A DNA stretch of 48,305 bases, from the IMG/VR virus record IMGVR_UViG_3300028800_000141, positions 1 to 48,305 of that record. One strand, written 5' to 3'. Below, one piece after another: positions 16,385 to 22,858 of the stretch. Source of the stretch: a virus. Position numbers and translations under genes: made by a program. Numbering within the stretch: the first letter of the stretch is position 1; every line of letters begins with the position of its first letter. The notes under the pieces are model-generated. The model had not been told where the DNA came from, searched no databases, and worked only from the letters and a program-made list of their open reading frames with translations.

Positions 16385-17042
16385 CGGGCTTCTCCTCCAT
16401 TCCTGGGGAAGACTGCAAGTTCTCCTTGCTCTCGACGAACGCCTCGTTGATGACCGGGGCCTTTAGGCCCTCGAAGCCCTTGGCGTCGATCTCCAGGCGG
16501 TCGACCAAAAGCTTGAGGTGCTTGGCCAGGAGCTCGCAGGCGTGGTTCTTCGACCAAAACTTGATCTTGGTCACCTGGCCTTTGCCTACTTTAAACAGGG
16601 GCTCCTCTACTTCCACGCTGGATATTGACTTCTGCAGCCCTTCTGGCATCTTGTGGATTGGGAGCAGGTTTCCACCAGCATCAAAAGCATCTCTAATATT
16701 GGCCGTGGCCAATGTATACAACTCTTTCAGAATGCGCGTGCCCGTAATGTTGGCGCAGACCATTTGGGCGTCAATCTGGTCTTTGACGATGGCCGCGATG
16801 CGGGGTCTTTTTAGAAGCTTGTAGGCCATTGCTGCGGCGGAGGTTTTGTTGTTCGTGTATCCTGCCTTAATCACCGCCTCAGTGCCTCCTACGCCTTTGA
16901 GGTACTCCACTAGGAACTTGACTTCTTTCTGGGAAGAGTTCCATTCGTCCTCTGTGGGGGCCTCCGGAGCCCTTTGAGCTTTTATGAATTTTATCGGGTG
17001 GACGAGCTCTGCCTCGACCTTTCGCGCTTTCTTTTTGACCAT
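16335..17042 (-). CDS. terS: Terminase small subunit
   Basis: The product has 235 residues. 'FLVEYLKGVGGTEAVIKAGY' followed by 'SAAAMAYKLLKRPRIAAIV' is the terminase_2 (XtmA) DNA-binding signature. The middle is a helical oligomerisation part, and a basic C-terminal region ('WSKNHACELLAKHLKLLVDRLE') is shared by the family. It is the first gene of the leftward operon. It recognises the packaging site, which often lies in or near its own gene. Confidence 0.85.
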   Translation of the reverse strand: MVKKKARKVEAELVHPIKFIKAQRAPEAPTEDEWNSSQKEVKFLVEYLKGVGGTEAVIKAGYTNNKTSAAAMAYKLLKRPRIAAIVKDQIDAQMVCANITGTRILKELYTLATANIRDAFDAGGNLLPIHKMPEGLQKSISSVEVEEPLFKVGKGQVTKIKFWSKNHACELLAKHLKLLVDRLEIDAKGFEGLKAPVINEAFVESKENLQSSPGMEEKPDGPAAQHPVPGEVLPA

Positions 17043-17199
17043 GCGATGATTATACCGCTTTCCGCGCCCTTGCGAACATCATGCCCTTGTTCAGCTCCAA
17101 TTCTGGAGAAAGTTGGTGGGCTCTCCTGTTCGGGCGCTTATATAGAGAAGGCATCCATAAGGGTTTTTGGTTCAGCAATTATCAATATGCTATCTATTT

Positions 17200-17278
17200 A
17201 TACCTTAAAGGCAGCGGAATACCCTATCTGTCCCCGCAATGGATACCTAAGTGCTTGCAAACAAAGGAATATACCCTA
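17200..17278 (+). repeat. Four ATACCYTA-type direct repeats (iteron or operator candidates)
   Basis: Starts are 17200, 17219, 17243 and 17271, all in the same orientation and within 79 bases. The third is ATACCTAA, one base off. Such an array next to an HTH gene suggests an operator cluster; next to an early region it could also be an origin. No test distinguishes these from sequence alone. Confidence 0.5.
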
Positions 17279-17495
17279 GTAAGCGCGCGCGGATATGAAT
17301 GCCCCTCTATAGATAGGTCTCTTCTTTGTTATAGGTTAATGATTTTTTTCAAATTATAATTATGATTATAGAACTAATATACAGAGGGGTAGTTGGATCC
17401 GCGCTGCAATTGAACTTAAAGTTATATATACCAATACTTTGCGTCCAAAGACAAGGTATTAAGTTACCATCATATAGCTTGGAGTATAAAAGGTG

Positions 17496-17524
17496 TGTAC
17501 AAATAGTCTTTTCTCTTATATAAT
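17496..17524 (+). promoter_or_regulatory. Rightward early promoter TGTACA-N17-TATAAT
   Basis: TGTACA at 17496-17501 and TATAAT at 17519-17524 are separated by 17 bases. The -10 is perfect and the -35 matches 4 of 6 sigma70 bases. The HTH gene starts 25 bases downstream. A second promoter with the same -35 and spacing lies at 20520-20548, which supports both. Confidence 0.75.
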
Positions 17525-17549
17525 ATCCTCAATCAGAAAGGAATATGTG

Positions 17550-17783
17550 ATGAGCAAAGGAAAATTGCCAGTCGAGTTCGAGAAGCTGCTGGTACAGTGG
17601 AGATCAGATTTAAAGATGACACAAAAGCAGCTCGCAGAAGAATTGAGGGTATCACAGAAGACTGTATGTATGTGGGAAAGTGGTAAGTTTAAAGCCTCGA
17701 GACTTAAAGAATTTCAAGTATTAGAGTGGGCTTTTGAAAAAGGACTTGTAGATAAGTCCCCGAGATGGGAGGAGGATAAATGA
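17550..17783 (+). CDS. XRE-family HTH transcriptional regulator
   Basis: The product has 77 residues from the ATG at 17550 (AAAGGAA site). An upstream in-frame ATG at 17493 overlaps the promoter and is unlikely. Residues 14-60 form an XRE helix-turn-helix: 'WRSDLKMTQKQLAEELRVSQKTVCMWESG' contains the typical 'TQ..LA..L.VS..TV..WE.G'. It is the first gene of the rightward operon, so it probably controls the divergent region just upstream. It lacks a dimerisation domain like that of CI, and is more Cro-like in size. Confidence 0.8.
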   Translation: MSKGKLPVEFEKLLVQWRSDLKMTQKQLAEELRVSQKTVCMWESGKFKASRLKEFQVLEWAFEKGLVDKSPRWEEDK

Positions 17784-17953
17784 CAACTATAGTCGAGGCA
17801 CAGAATACGATTAAAAAGGAAAGAGCTAGGTTGAAGAAAGAAGGAGCATCTATTTCACTGCTCCAAAGATTAGAGGATGTCTCTCATTCTTTAGCTGTGG
17901 CTATTGAACAGATTAAGTATGAGGGATTTGACCCGGAAGGAGCAGGAATATGA
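17780..17953 (+). CDS. Small hypothetical protein
   Basis: The product has 57 residues, translated directly from the sequence. Its ATG overlaps the stop of the HTH gene (ATGA) and its stop overlaps the next start (ATGA at 17950-17953). It is mostly helical and charged ('TIKKERARLKKEGASISLLQRL'). Chained overlaps and the GGAGG site upstream support it. No family is recognised. Confidence 0.65.
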   Translation: MTTIVEAQNTIKKERARLKKEGASISLLQRLEDVSHSLAVAIEQIKYEGFDPEGAGI

Positions 17954-18186
17954 ATTTAAAAGAGTTTACGTTAGCCGAAGTGATAGATGCCTATGGCAAG
18001 CATGCCGAGTGGAAGACAATGCCCTCGTGCTTTTGGATACCGCAGAAGGACTGGGTCATGCTGTGCGGGGTGGAGGAGGACGTAGCTATTGAGTTCGCGT
18101 CCGAGATAATCGACCAGTGGAACGGGGAGGCGTTGGAGAGGCAGCATGACGCTCTCGCAGAGTTGGTGTTTAAGGGGGGCAAATGA
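17950..18186 (+). CDS. Hypothetical protein
   Basis: The product has 78 residues, acidic, alpha/beta. It has an AAGGAG site and ATGA overlaps on both sides. A 'CFWIPQKDWVMLCGVEEDVAIEF' middle suggests a small folded domain. No family is recognised. Confidence 0.65.
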   Translation: MNLKEFTLAEVIDAYGKHAEWKTMPSCFWIPQKDWVMLCGVEEDVAIEFASEIIDQWNGEALERQHDALAELVFKGGK

Positions 18187-18602
18187 CAATCCTCGTCGAC
18201 ACCCGCGAACAATCTCCTGTGTTCGCAGGGAAGCGGATGACTCTTCCTTTTGGCGATTATGCTTGCGAACTCGATGATGGTACCATGCCACCCGTGTTCT
18301 TTGAGCGCAAGAGCATACCGGACCTATTTGGGACGATGTCCAAGGGGTATGAGCGCTTTCGTAAGATGCTCAGGAGGGCCGCGGAGGCCGAGGTCAGGAT
18401 CGTCATCATTATAGAAGGCTCGCTGCGGAAGGTGCTCAAGGGCTACCCCAGGTCGCAGAGGACCGGGGCGAGCGTCGTGAAGCAGCTTTACACCATCCGC
18501 GCGGTCTACGGGGTGGAGGTAGTTTTTTGCCAGGATCGGCTGGAAATGTCGCAGCACATATACCACTGTTTCGACGCCTATAGGAGAATGAAATGCAAAT
18601 AA
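18183..18602 (+). CDS. ERCC4-type nuclease
   Basis: The product has 139 residues. 'ILVDTREQ' at 3-10, GDY at 24-26 and 'ERKSIPDL' at 41-48 are the ERCC4/XPF active-site series (GDX..ERKX3D). The family cuts branched DNA or flaps near ds-ss junctions. Here the domain is alone, without a helix-hairpin-helix pair. It may process replication intermediates or resolve branched concatemers before packaging. It overlaps the following gene by 10 bases. Confidence 0.85.
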   Translation: MTILVDTREQSPVFAGKRMTLPFGDYACELDDGTMPPVFFERKSIPDLFGTMSKGYERFRKMLRRAAEAEVRIVIIIEGSLRKVLKGYPRSQRTGASVVKQLYTIRAVYGVEVVFCQDRLEMSQHIYHCFDAYRRMKCK

Positions 18603-18835
18603 AAGGTATTTGGATATGGGTTATAGGTTTGCCCTTAATTGGGCTTATTTTAATAATCAACTACAAGGCTCAAGAGTGGAATGTTAGGAACTTCGAGGCG
18701 CCAATTATAAAAGACACCGCGACCCAAGAGGCTTTAGATATAACAGAATCCCGTAGACGAGAGGATATTCTTGCCAGGAAGATTAGCGAGTTGCAGTATC
18801 AGGTGGATGTTATGGCTGAGAAAGAGGCACATTAA
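18593..18835 (+). CDS. Small membrane protein with coiled coil
   Basis: The product has 80 residues. Residues 4-22 are one membrane helix ('GIWIWVIGLPLIGLILII') and residues 45-80 a charged coiled coil. The stop overlaps the next ATG. It resembles spanin-like or membrane-anchor proteins in build, but this part of the genome is early, so a host-envelope or superinfection role is equally possible. Confidence 0.6.
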   Translation: MQIKGIWIWVIGLPLIGLILIINYKAQEWNVRNFEAPIIKDTATQEALDITESRRREDILARKISELQYQVDVMAEKEAH

Positions 18836-19134
18836 TGGACTGGCTCGAGTACAGGCCCGCGTTCCTGCCCCAGTTTCTCTCCAGGGAGATAGACCTGCGG
18901 ATGTCCGCGGAAGCGTGGGCGTCCTTCTGGATGTCCGCGCTCCTGGCTTTGATGTGCTCGGTGGGGCTGGCGATAGTGCTGCTGGCCGCGCTGGGGTGGC
19001 GCGACTTCTCTTCCAGGGGGGTCAAGCCGGATAGGCCCGTTGTCCACAAAGCCCGGCCGGTAGCGGGGGTATACGACGACGGAAGCTTGACGATATTCGT
19101 GAACAAGAACTGGATCGAGGGGAGAGCTGAATGA
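18835..19134 (+). CDS. Small single-helix membrane protein
   Basis: The product has 99 residues. Residues about 33-55 are a membrane helix ('SALLALMCSVGLAIVLLAAL'). The N-terminus is probably outside or periplasmic and the C-terminus ends in 'DDGSLTIFVNKNWIEGRAE'. It is chained by overlap with both neighbours. Function unknown. Confidence 0.6.
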   Translation: MDWLEYRPAFLPQFLSREIDLRMSAEAWASFWMSALLALMCSVGLAIVLLAALGWRDFSSRGVKPDRPVVHKARPVAGVYDDGSLTIFVNKNWIEGRAE

Positions 19135-19205
19135 TGGAAGACTGGATGGCCTTAGGTTTTCTAATGGGAATGGCTTGCGCCACTTTGATATTGACATTAC
19201 ACTAA
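19131..19205 (+). CDS. Putative 24-residue membrane microprotein
   Basis: ATGATG at 19131 overlaps the stop of the previous gene; a GGAGAG site lies seven bases upstream. The product is hydrophobic ('WMALGFLMGMACATLILTLH'), enough for one membrane helix. Its size and overlap pattern match the 21-residue gene at 19544. Evidence is limited to overlap, ribosome site and composition. Confidence 0.4.
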   Translation: MMEDWMALGFLMGMACATLILTLH

Positions 19206-19217
19206 GGAGAAGTCTAA

Positions 19218-19553
19218 ATGACCCACCCACTGACATCTCTGCCTGGAGCGGAGGAAGTGTTGCCGAAGAAGAAAAGCTTAAATCCCAAGTCAATGTTTTT
19301 CAAAGAAGAAGAAATCATACGAGCTAAATCTTGCAACGCTTGCCTCTCAGAGCTTGACGGCGTCGGGGTGGAGGTTGATGTGGAGGAGTTGGCTAAAGAA
19401 ATGTATAAAGAATGGAAAATACATACTATGAATAATGATATGGATAATTGGGAAATTTTAAAAAATTCTGGTACAAGAAATAAATGGAGAAAGTTAGCCC
19501 AGGCCATCGCCCAAAACCCCAAAATTTTAAGGCTGGTGAAGGTATGTGGTTAG
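19218..19553 (+). CDS. Hypothetical protein
   Basis: The product has 111 residues with a good AAGGAGA site. A Lys/Glu-rich N-terminal helix contains 'CNACLSELDG'. The C-terminal half ('MYKEWKIHTMNND', 'RNKWRKLAQAIAQNP') is AT-rich and helical. Composition shifts within the gene, from GC-rich to AT-rich near 19,390. No family is recognised. Confidence 0.55.
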   Translation: MTHPLTSLPGAEEVLPKKKSLNPKSMFFKEEEIIRAKSCNACLSELDGVGVEVDVEELAKEMYKEWKIHTMNNDMDNWEILKNSGTRNKWRKLAQAIAQNPKILRLVKVCG

Positions 19554-19609
19554 CGCTTTACATAGGGATTATATTCATAGCATTTGCTGCGTGGTTAGAC
19601 GATGAATGA
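19544..19609 (+). CDS. Putative 21-residue membrane microprotein
   Basis: The start lies inside the end of the previous gene and its TGA overlaps the next ATG. The product is a single hydrophobic helix ('MWLALYIGIIFIAFAAWL') with an acidic end. It pairs with the similar microprotein at 19131. Low confidence because of its length. Confidence 0.35.
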   Translation: MWLALYIGIIFIAFAAWLDDE

Positions 19610-19632
19610 GACACCCGCACCGAAAGGAAGAC

Positions 19633-20091
19633 ATGATTATGAAATGGCCTGAGAAGAAAGAAATGGTGGGTAATAAAATTGAATTATCGTTTGAATCTGG
19701 TTGGAATGCTTGTTTAAAAGAATGCAAGAAGTCATACGAGAAAGAAAGCAACGTATCTCCCCATAAACTTTATGAAATGGCTGGTGGCAATACTGAAAAG
19801 TACATTGAACTGATGAAGGCTCATGGATATATCATTCCTAAAAAGCAACAACCCAAGCTGTTTCCGCTGGATGAGAAGCGGCAAAGAGGGGAATGTTGTA
19901 GCAGATATCCTAGTTGTATCCATTCATATTGGGCATCAGTAAGAATTACTAATAATAACCAACAGCCCACCCCATCCCCTGCGCTGACGGCTCAAGATAT
20001 TCAAAATATAATAAATAGTTTTACTGGAAGTAAGGGCCAGAAGTTATATTCGGATTCTTTGGCCCAGGCTATATTTGACCGGATTAAGTAG
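19633..20091 (+). CDS. Hypothetical protein
   Basis: The product has 152 residues from the ATG at 19633, chosen because GGAAG sits six bases upstream; an in-frame ATG at 19606 lacks this. It starts with a 'WNACLKECKKSYEKE' helix; the C-terminus is 'LYSDSLAQAIFDRIK'. A Cys pair 'CCSRYPSC' lies near residue 94. It is AT-rich relative to neighbours. The 'W..C...C' helix is common in small phage proteins of unknown function. Confidence 0.55.
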   Translation: MIMKWPEKKEMVGNKIELSFESGWNACLKECKKSYEKESNVSPHKLYEMAGGNTEKYIELMKAHGYIIPKKQQPKLFPLDEKRQRGECCSRYPSCIHSYWASVRITNNNQQPTPSPALTAQDIQNIINSFTGSKGQKLYSDSLAQAIFDRIK

Positions 20092-20097
20092 GGTTAA

Positions 20098-20292
20098 ATG
20101 TGCGAAAAAGAACCAAAATCACCATGCTGTAAAAAGAAGATGCGGCACATAGCTGACAATGTTCACTTCCACTATGAGTGCGTAGGGTGCTGCTCTGAGT
20201 ATGATTTGGACGGCATAACAAAATGGATTGATAAGCCAAAGAAATATAAGAAACCCTACACTAAAACAATGGACGAGGACGCGGGGATATGA
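20098..20292 (+). CDS. Small Cys-rich (zinc-ribbon-like) protein
   Basis: The product has 64 residues. Cys residues group as 'SPCCKKKM' and 'YECVGCCSEYD', a layout that would suit a zinc ribbon. It overlaps the next gene by 4 bases (ATGA). No larger family is identified. Confidence 0.55.
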   Translation: MCEKEPKSPCCKKKMRHIADNVHFHYECVGCCSEYDLDGITKWIDKPKKYKKPYTKTMDEDAGI

Positions 20293-20474
20293 ATATGAGA
20301 CATAGGCTTATCGAGTGGATTTGGCGGTTGAAGGCCGGGGCGCGGAAGCAGAAAGCGCAGCTGCTGATGGGGGCCTTTGTCCTGGCCGCCTTTGCTTTTC
20401 TCCAGGCTATCGGCCGCGGGGAAGGGGCGGTCGACCCCTGTCCGGCGTTCGTCGGGTGCGTGGTGCCGTCGTGA
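20289..20474 (+). CDS. Small membrane protein
   Basis: The product has 61 residues. A basic N-terminus is followed by one membrane helix near residues 24-42 ('LLMGAFVLAAFAFLQAI'), then a short tail with two Cys. A TTCTCCAG octamer lies in its codons. Function unknown. Confidence 0.5.
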   Translation: MNMRHRLIEWIWRLKAGARKQKAQLLMGAFVLAAFAFLQAIGRGEGAVDPCPAFVGCVVPS

Positions 20475-20519
20475 GGATGTGGATGGCGGACCCCCGCGGG
20501 AAAAATAACGAAATAATAC

Positions 20520-20548
20520 TGTACAAATCCTGCGAAATAGTGTATATT
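20520..20548 (+). promoter_or_regulatory. Early promoter TGTACA-N17-TATATT
   Basis: TGTACA at 20520-20525 and TATATT at 20543-20548 with 17 bases between. It lies in a 119-base gap after a GGACCCCCGC / CCCGCGGG element and an A-rich stretch. The same layout occurs before the promoter at 25195. It drives the gene at 20594. Confidence 0.65.
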
Positions 20549-20593
20549 ATAAATAGATCGTTGAAGCGAATATTAACCTGTGTGGAGGTAAAT

Positions 20594-20752
20594 ATGGAAA
20601 AGCTAGAGCAGACAGTAAAAGCGCAGTTGGAACAAGCATTAAGATGGATACAAGAGGCCGAAGTGGGACAACAATGCGATGTTAGCAAATACTTAAGCTT
20701 AGTCAAAAGACATGTTAAGCAGGCACTTATAATAGAGAAGGAGGGTATATGA
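20594..20752 (+). CDS. Small helical protein
   Basis: The product has 52 residues with GGAGG eight bases before the ATG. It is all-helical with heptad-like Leu/Ala ('LEQTVKAQLEQALRWIQEAE'). It is the first gene behind the promoter at 20520. A longer frame beginning at 20315 runs over the upstream gene and promoter and is rejected. Function unknown. Confidence 0.6.
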   Translation: MEKLEQTVKAQLEQALRWIQEAEVGQQCDVSKYLSLVKRHVKQALIIEKEGI

Positions 20753-20919
20753 GCAGATTCATGGTGACTATGACGATGAGGACCTACGTGGAGGCCAAGG
20801 ACCAGGCGGAGGCCGAGGAGATGGTGAGGGACATAGAGTCCGAGGTGTGCCTGGAGACGATACGGCACCCGAGGATAGCGGTTGAAAGCGTCAAGAGCTT
20901 CACGATCATACAGGGGTAG
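20749..20919 (+). CDS. Small hypothetical protein
   Basis: The product has 56 residues, translated by hand. The ATG overlaps the previous stop (ATGA) and GGAGGG is upstream. It has beta strands at the N-terminus ('FMVTMTMRTYVEA') and end ('VKSFTIIQG'), joined by an acidic helix, a ferredoxin-like pattern. It ends with TAG. No family is recognised. Confidence 0.55.
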   Translation: MSRFMVTMTMRTYVEAKDQAEAEEMVRDIESEVCLETIRHPRIAVESVKSFTIIQG

Positions 20920-20963
20920 GGAAACGCAATCATAACGTACTATATAAGAGAAGGGAGCTGGGT

Positions 20964-21650
20964 GTGGACAGACAAAGAAGGCTTTTAAGACAGGATTTCA
21001 GCGAGAACGTGGAGCTCGAGGCTAAGCGGGCGGAGATGTGGGCCAAGGCCGACGAGGTGTTCGAGGTGGTGCAGAAGGCGATCGGCGGGGCCAAGGCCGA
21101 CGCGCTGAAGCAGTTCAACCGCCACAACGAGACGGTCAAGGCCTTTTTGGCGGCCAACAAGGGGTACTTCACCCGCAAGCGGATGGCCGTGATCGAGAGG
21201 GCTATGATTAACTTCTCCGAGGGGGCCGGCGGGGAGGAGGTCTCCATGCCAAGGGGCAAGGGCGCGAGGGCGATGGCTATCGCGGGCTTGCTTTTCTTTT
21301 TTCTCCAGGGGTGCGCAATGGCGCAGGAGATGCCTTGGACAAACAAAGAGATAGTCAATGCAATCTATATTGCGGAAGGTGGAAAAAATGCAGAATACCT
21401 TTATGGCATCAGAAGCATTGCGTGCTCGAGCGCGGAAGAATGCCGTGAAATATGTTTCACGACTGTCAAGAAAAATCGCTCACGATTCGCTAAGTATGGG
21501 CATAGAAAATTTAAAGGATATGTTGAGTTCCTTGCATCTCGTTATTGTCCTGTTGGAGGGCCGCATGCGAGTGTTGCAGAAAGAAGACTCAATAAAAATT
21601 GGATCAAAAACGTGAAGGCAATCCTGAGGAAGAATAGGGGGAGAGCATGA
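20964..21650 (+). CDS. Lysozyme-like protein with N-terminal extension
   Basis: The full frame starts at GTG 20964 (AGGGAG site) and encodes 228 residues. Residues 1-94 are a helical, charged domain I do not recognise. Residues 95-228 equal the secreted endolysin-like product described at 21246. A Sec signal in the middle of a protein is odd, so the long form may be a separate regulator, an inactive precursor, or an artefact of two genes sharing a frame. Confidence 0.5.
   Translation: MDRQRRLLRQDFSENVELEAKRAEMWAKADEVFEVVQKAIGGAKADALKQFNRHNETVKAFLAANKGYFTRKRMAVIERAMINFSEGAGGEEVSMPRGKGARAMAIAGLLFFFLQGCAMAQEMPWTNKEIVNAIYIAEGGKNAEYLYGIRSIACSSAEECREICFTTVKKNRSRFAKYGHRKFKGYVEFLASRYCPVGGPHASVAERRLNKNWIKNVKAILRKNRGRA
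21246..21650 (+). CDS. Secreted lysozyme-like endolysin candidate
   Basis: An internal ATG at 21246 follows GGGGAGGAGG, one of the best ribosome sites in the window. The 134-residue product has a Sec signal (residues about 8-26, 'AIAGLLFFFLQGCAMAQ'), with either AMA|QE cleavage or a Cys lipobox. It is followed by 'IYIAEGGKNAEYLYGI', where the Glu is the likely catalytic acid, and 'EFLASRYCP' and 'LNKNWIKNVKAIL'. This motif series is known from small phage and bacterial lytic-transglycosylase-like proteins. It acts in the periplasm on peptidoglycan. It lies in the early operon, away from the holin-like genes. Confidence 0.6.
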   Translation: MPRGKGARAMAIAGLLFFFLQGCAMAQEMPWTNKEIVNAIYIAEGGKNAEYLYGIRSIACSSAEECREICFTTVKKNRSRFAKYGHRKFKGYVEFLASRYCPVGGPHASVAERRLNKNWIKNVKAILRKNRGRA

Positions 21651-21844
21651 GCGCGTTGCTGTTGATAGTGACCTTTATGATTATGTATTTTTTGCCAGCA
21701 TTGGAGGCGCACCGGAGGAATCATCGGAATGCTGTGGCGATTTGCGCGCTTAATGCATTGCTGGGATGGACAATACTGGGGTGGATTGTGGCGCTCGTGT
21801 GGGCGCTGACGGACAACACGAAAGGGGAGGTGAAGTATGGCTAG
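21647..21844 (+). CDS. Superinfection immunity protein (Imm_superinfect family)
   Basis: The product has 65 residues with two membrane helices joined by 'AHRRNHRNAVAICALNALLGW' and 'GWIVALVWALT'. The pattern 'yFLP...A..R.H.N...I...N..lGWt..GWi.aLvWAl' is that of the superinfection-immunity family related to T4 Imm. It likely sits in the inner membrane and blocks DNA entry of a second phage. It lies next to the endolysin, overlapping it by 4 bases. Confidence 0.8.
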   Translation: MSALLLIVTFMIMYFLPALEAHRRNHRNAVAICALNALLGWTILGWIVALVWALTDNTKGEVKYG

Positions 21845-22025
21845 TCGAGGAAAGCCGAAGGGGAGCATAACGTCGCTGTTGAAGGGGATGCTAAGGGATA
21901 GCCCGGGTCTTAAGTATGCGACGGCGAAGAAGGCCGTGGGGGCGAGGTCGAAGGTTTTTGACGAGCGTCATTTTTCCTGGTATAAAAGTGCATACAAGCG
22001 GGGCGCTCTGAAAGGGGTGAGATGA
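21837..22025 (+). CDS. Small basic hypothetical protein
   Basis: The product has 62 residues, Lys/Arg-rich ('SRGKPKGSITSLLKGML', 'HFSWYKSAYKRG'). It overlaps both neighbours. The pattern 'k.s...i...l......s..........G.....f....f.wYKs.yk.G' looks like small DNA-binding winged-helix-like proteins in other phages. Function unknown. Confidence 0.55.
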   Translation: MASRGKPKGSITSLLKGMLRDSPGLKYATAKKAVGARSKVFDERHFSWYKSAYKRGALKGVR

Positions 22026-22402
22026 TGGGGATAGAAAAGCTGATAATTCCGTCCAGCACTAAGGTCTTCTTAGCGAATGGGGACAGACTGGAGAAGATGT
22101 ATAGGACCCAGCTCGCGTTTCATAGGAGGCTGCACAAGTCCTACCACCCCGAAGCCGAACTGGCGAAGACGGCGCGCAACATCATGATGGAGGGCGCGGA
22201 GCTGATGGACCAGCTCAACTGGAAGGAGTGGAAGACGACCCGCAAAGAGGTGGACTGGGAGCAGGTGAATTATGAGTTGGCGGACATCATGGCCTTCCTG
22301 CTCAACGCCTGCATCGAGGCCGGAATAAACTATGAGGATCTATTTCAATACTACATGAGGAAGGCGGAGGTCAATGTCAACAGACAAGAAGCGAACTATT
22401 AA
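22022..22402 (+). CDS. dUTPase / MazG-like all-alpha NTP pyrophosphatase
   Basis: The product has 126 residues. 'MMEGAELMDQLNWKEWK' and 'NYELADIMAFLLNACIEAGI' give the metal-binding E..E and E..D pairs of all-alpha NTP pyrophosphatases, and the end '.YYMRKAEVNVNRQEANY' matches the dimeric dUTPase_2 family. It would lower dUTP and supply dUMP, fitting the nucleotide genes beside it. It overlaps the next gene by 29 bases. Confidence 0.75.
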   Translation: MMGIEKLIIPSSTKVFLANGDRLEKMYRTQLAFHRRLHKSYHPEAELAKTARNIMMEGAELMDQLNWKEWKTTRKEVDWEQVNYELADIMAFLLNACIEAGINYEDLFQYYMRKAEVNVNRQEANY

Positions 22403-22559
22403 GAAGGAGGGGCGTCTCTCCGGGAAGTTCAAGCGGGAGGTTACCTTCGACATACTCAAGCACTTCCAGAACTACTACCCGAAGCTGAGCAAGGTGCAGG
22501 TCCGGAGGGTGCTGAGCTACGCGTACCAGACTTTGCGTAGGAAAGGGGTTAAGTCATGA
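22374..22559 (+). CDS. Small basic hypothetical protein
   Basis: The product has 61 residues, strongly basic, helical ('GKFKREVTFDILKHFQNYYP'). It is nested between the dUTPase-like and DUF1599-like genes with overlaps on both sides. Function unknown. Confidence 0.5.
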   Translation: MSTDKKRTIKKEGRLSGKFKREVTFDILKHFQNYYPKLSKVQVRRVLSYAYQTLRRKGVKS

Positions 22560-22858
22560 ATATAGAGGAGAGGAATAAGAAATTGTTGGAGTTCTTCGCG
22601 GACTGCTCAATCATTCTGGAAAAGAAGGGTGCTGACTATAACCCTGACGGGGTGGCGTTCTCAGAGATCCGGCACGAGGCCGACGATCTGGGGCTAAGGC
22701 CCGAGCAGGTAATGCTTGTACTGGCTGGGAAACACTGGGGGGCAATCAAAACATATGTCAAGACGCAGAAGCTCGCCACAGAACCTGTGTGCGAAAGGTT
22801 GAAGGATTTGGCTAATTACTGCGCTTTAATGGCAGTTATGTTGGAGGATAAAAAATGA
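22556..22858 (+). CDS. Nucleotide-modification-associated protein (DUF1599-like)
   Basis: The product has 100 residues. 'LEKKGADYNPDGVAFSEI', 'QVMLVLAGKHWGAI' and 'EPVCERLKDLANYCALMAVML' match the DUF1599 pattern (Nucleotide modification associated domain 1). The domain is found beside enzymes of base modification. It overlaps the thymidylate-synthase-like gene by 4 bases, which strengthens the pathway link. Confidence 0.65.
   Translation: MNIEERNKKLLEFFADCSIILEKKGADYNPDGVAFSEIRHEADDLGLRPEQVMLVLAGKHWGAIKTYVKTQKLATEPVCERLKDLANYCALMAVMLEDKK

Larger units (their letters stand above)
17043..17549. promoter_or_regulatory. Divergent control region between late and early operons
   Basis: This 507-base AT-rich region separates the leftward terminase gene from the rightward HTH gene. 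It holds four direct repeats ATACCYTA or close forms (17200-17207, 17219-17226, 17243-17250, 17271-17278) and a fifth weaker copy (17428-17435). It also has a GGTA-N6-TACC dyad (17455-17468) and the rightward promoter at 17496-17524. An ORF at 17081-17359 has no ribosome site and odd composition, so I do not call it. I could not fix a leftward promoter. Confidence 0.6.

Noticed and set aside
15566-16450. Long plus-strand frame opposite the large terminase
   Set aside because: Antisense shadow without motifs; the terminase on the other strand has intact Walker and nuclease motifs.
17081-17359. 92-codon frame in the divergent control region
   Set aside because: No ribosome site, no recognisable domain, and it runs through the direct-repeat array.
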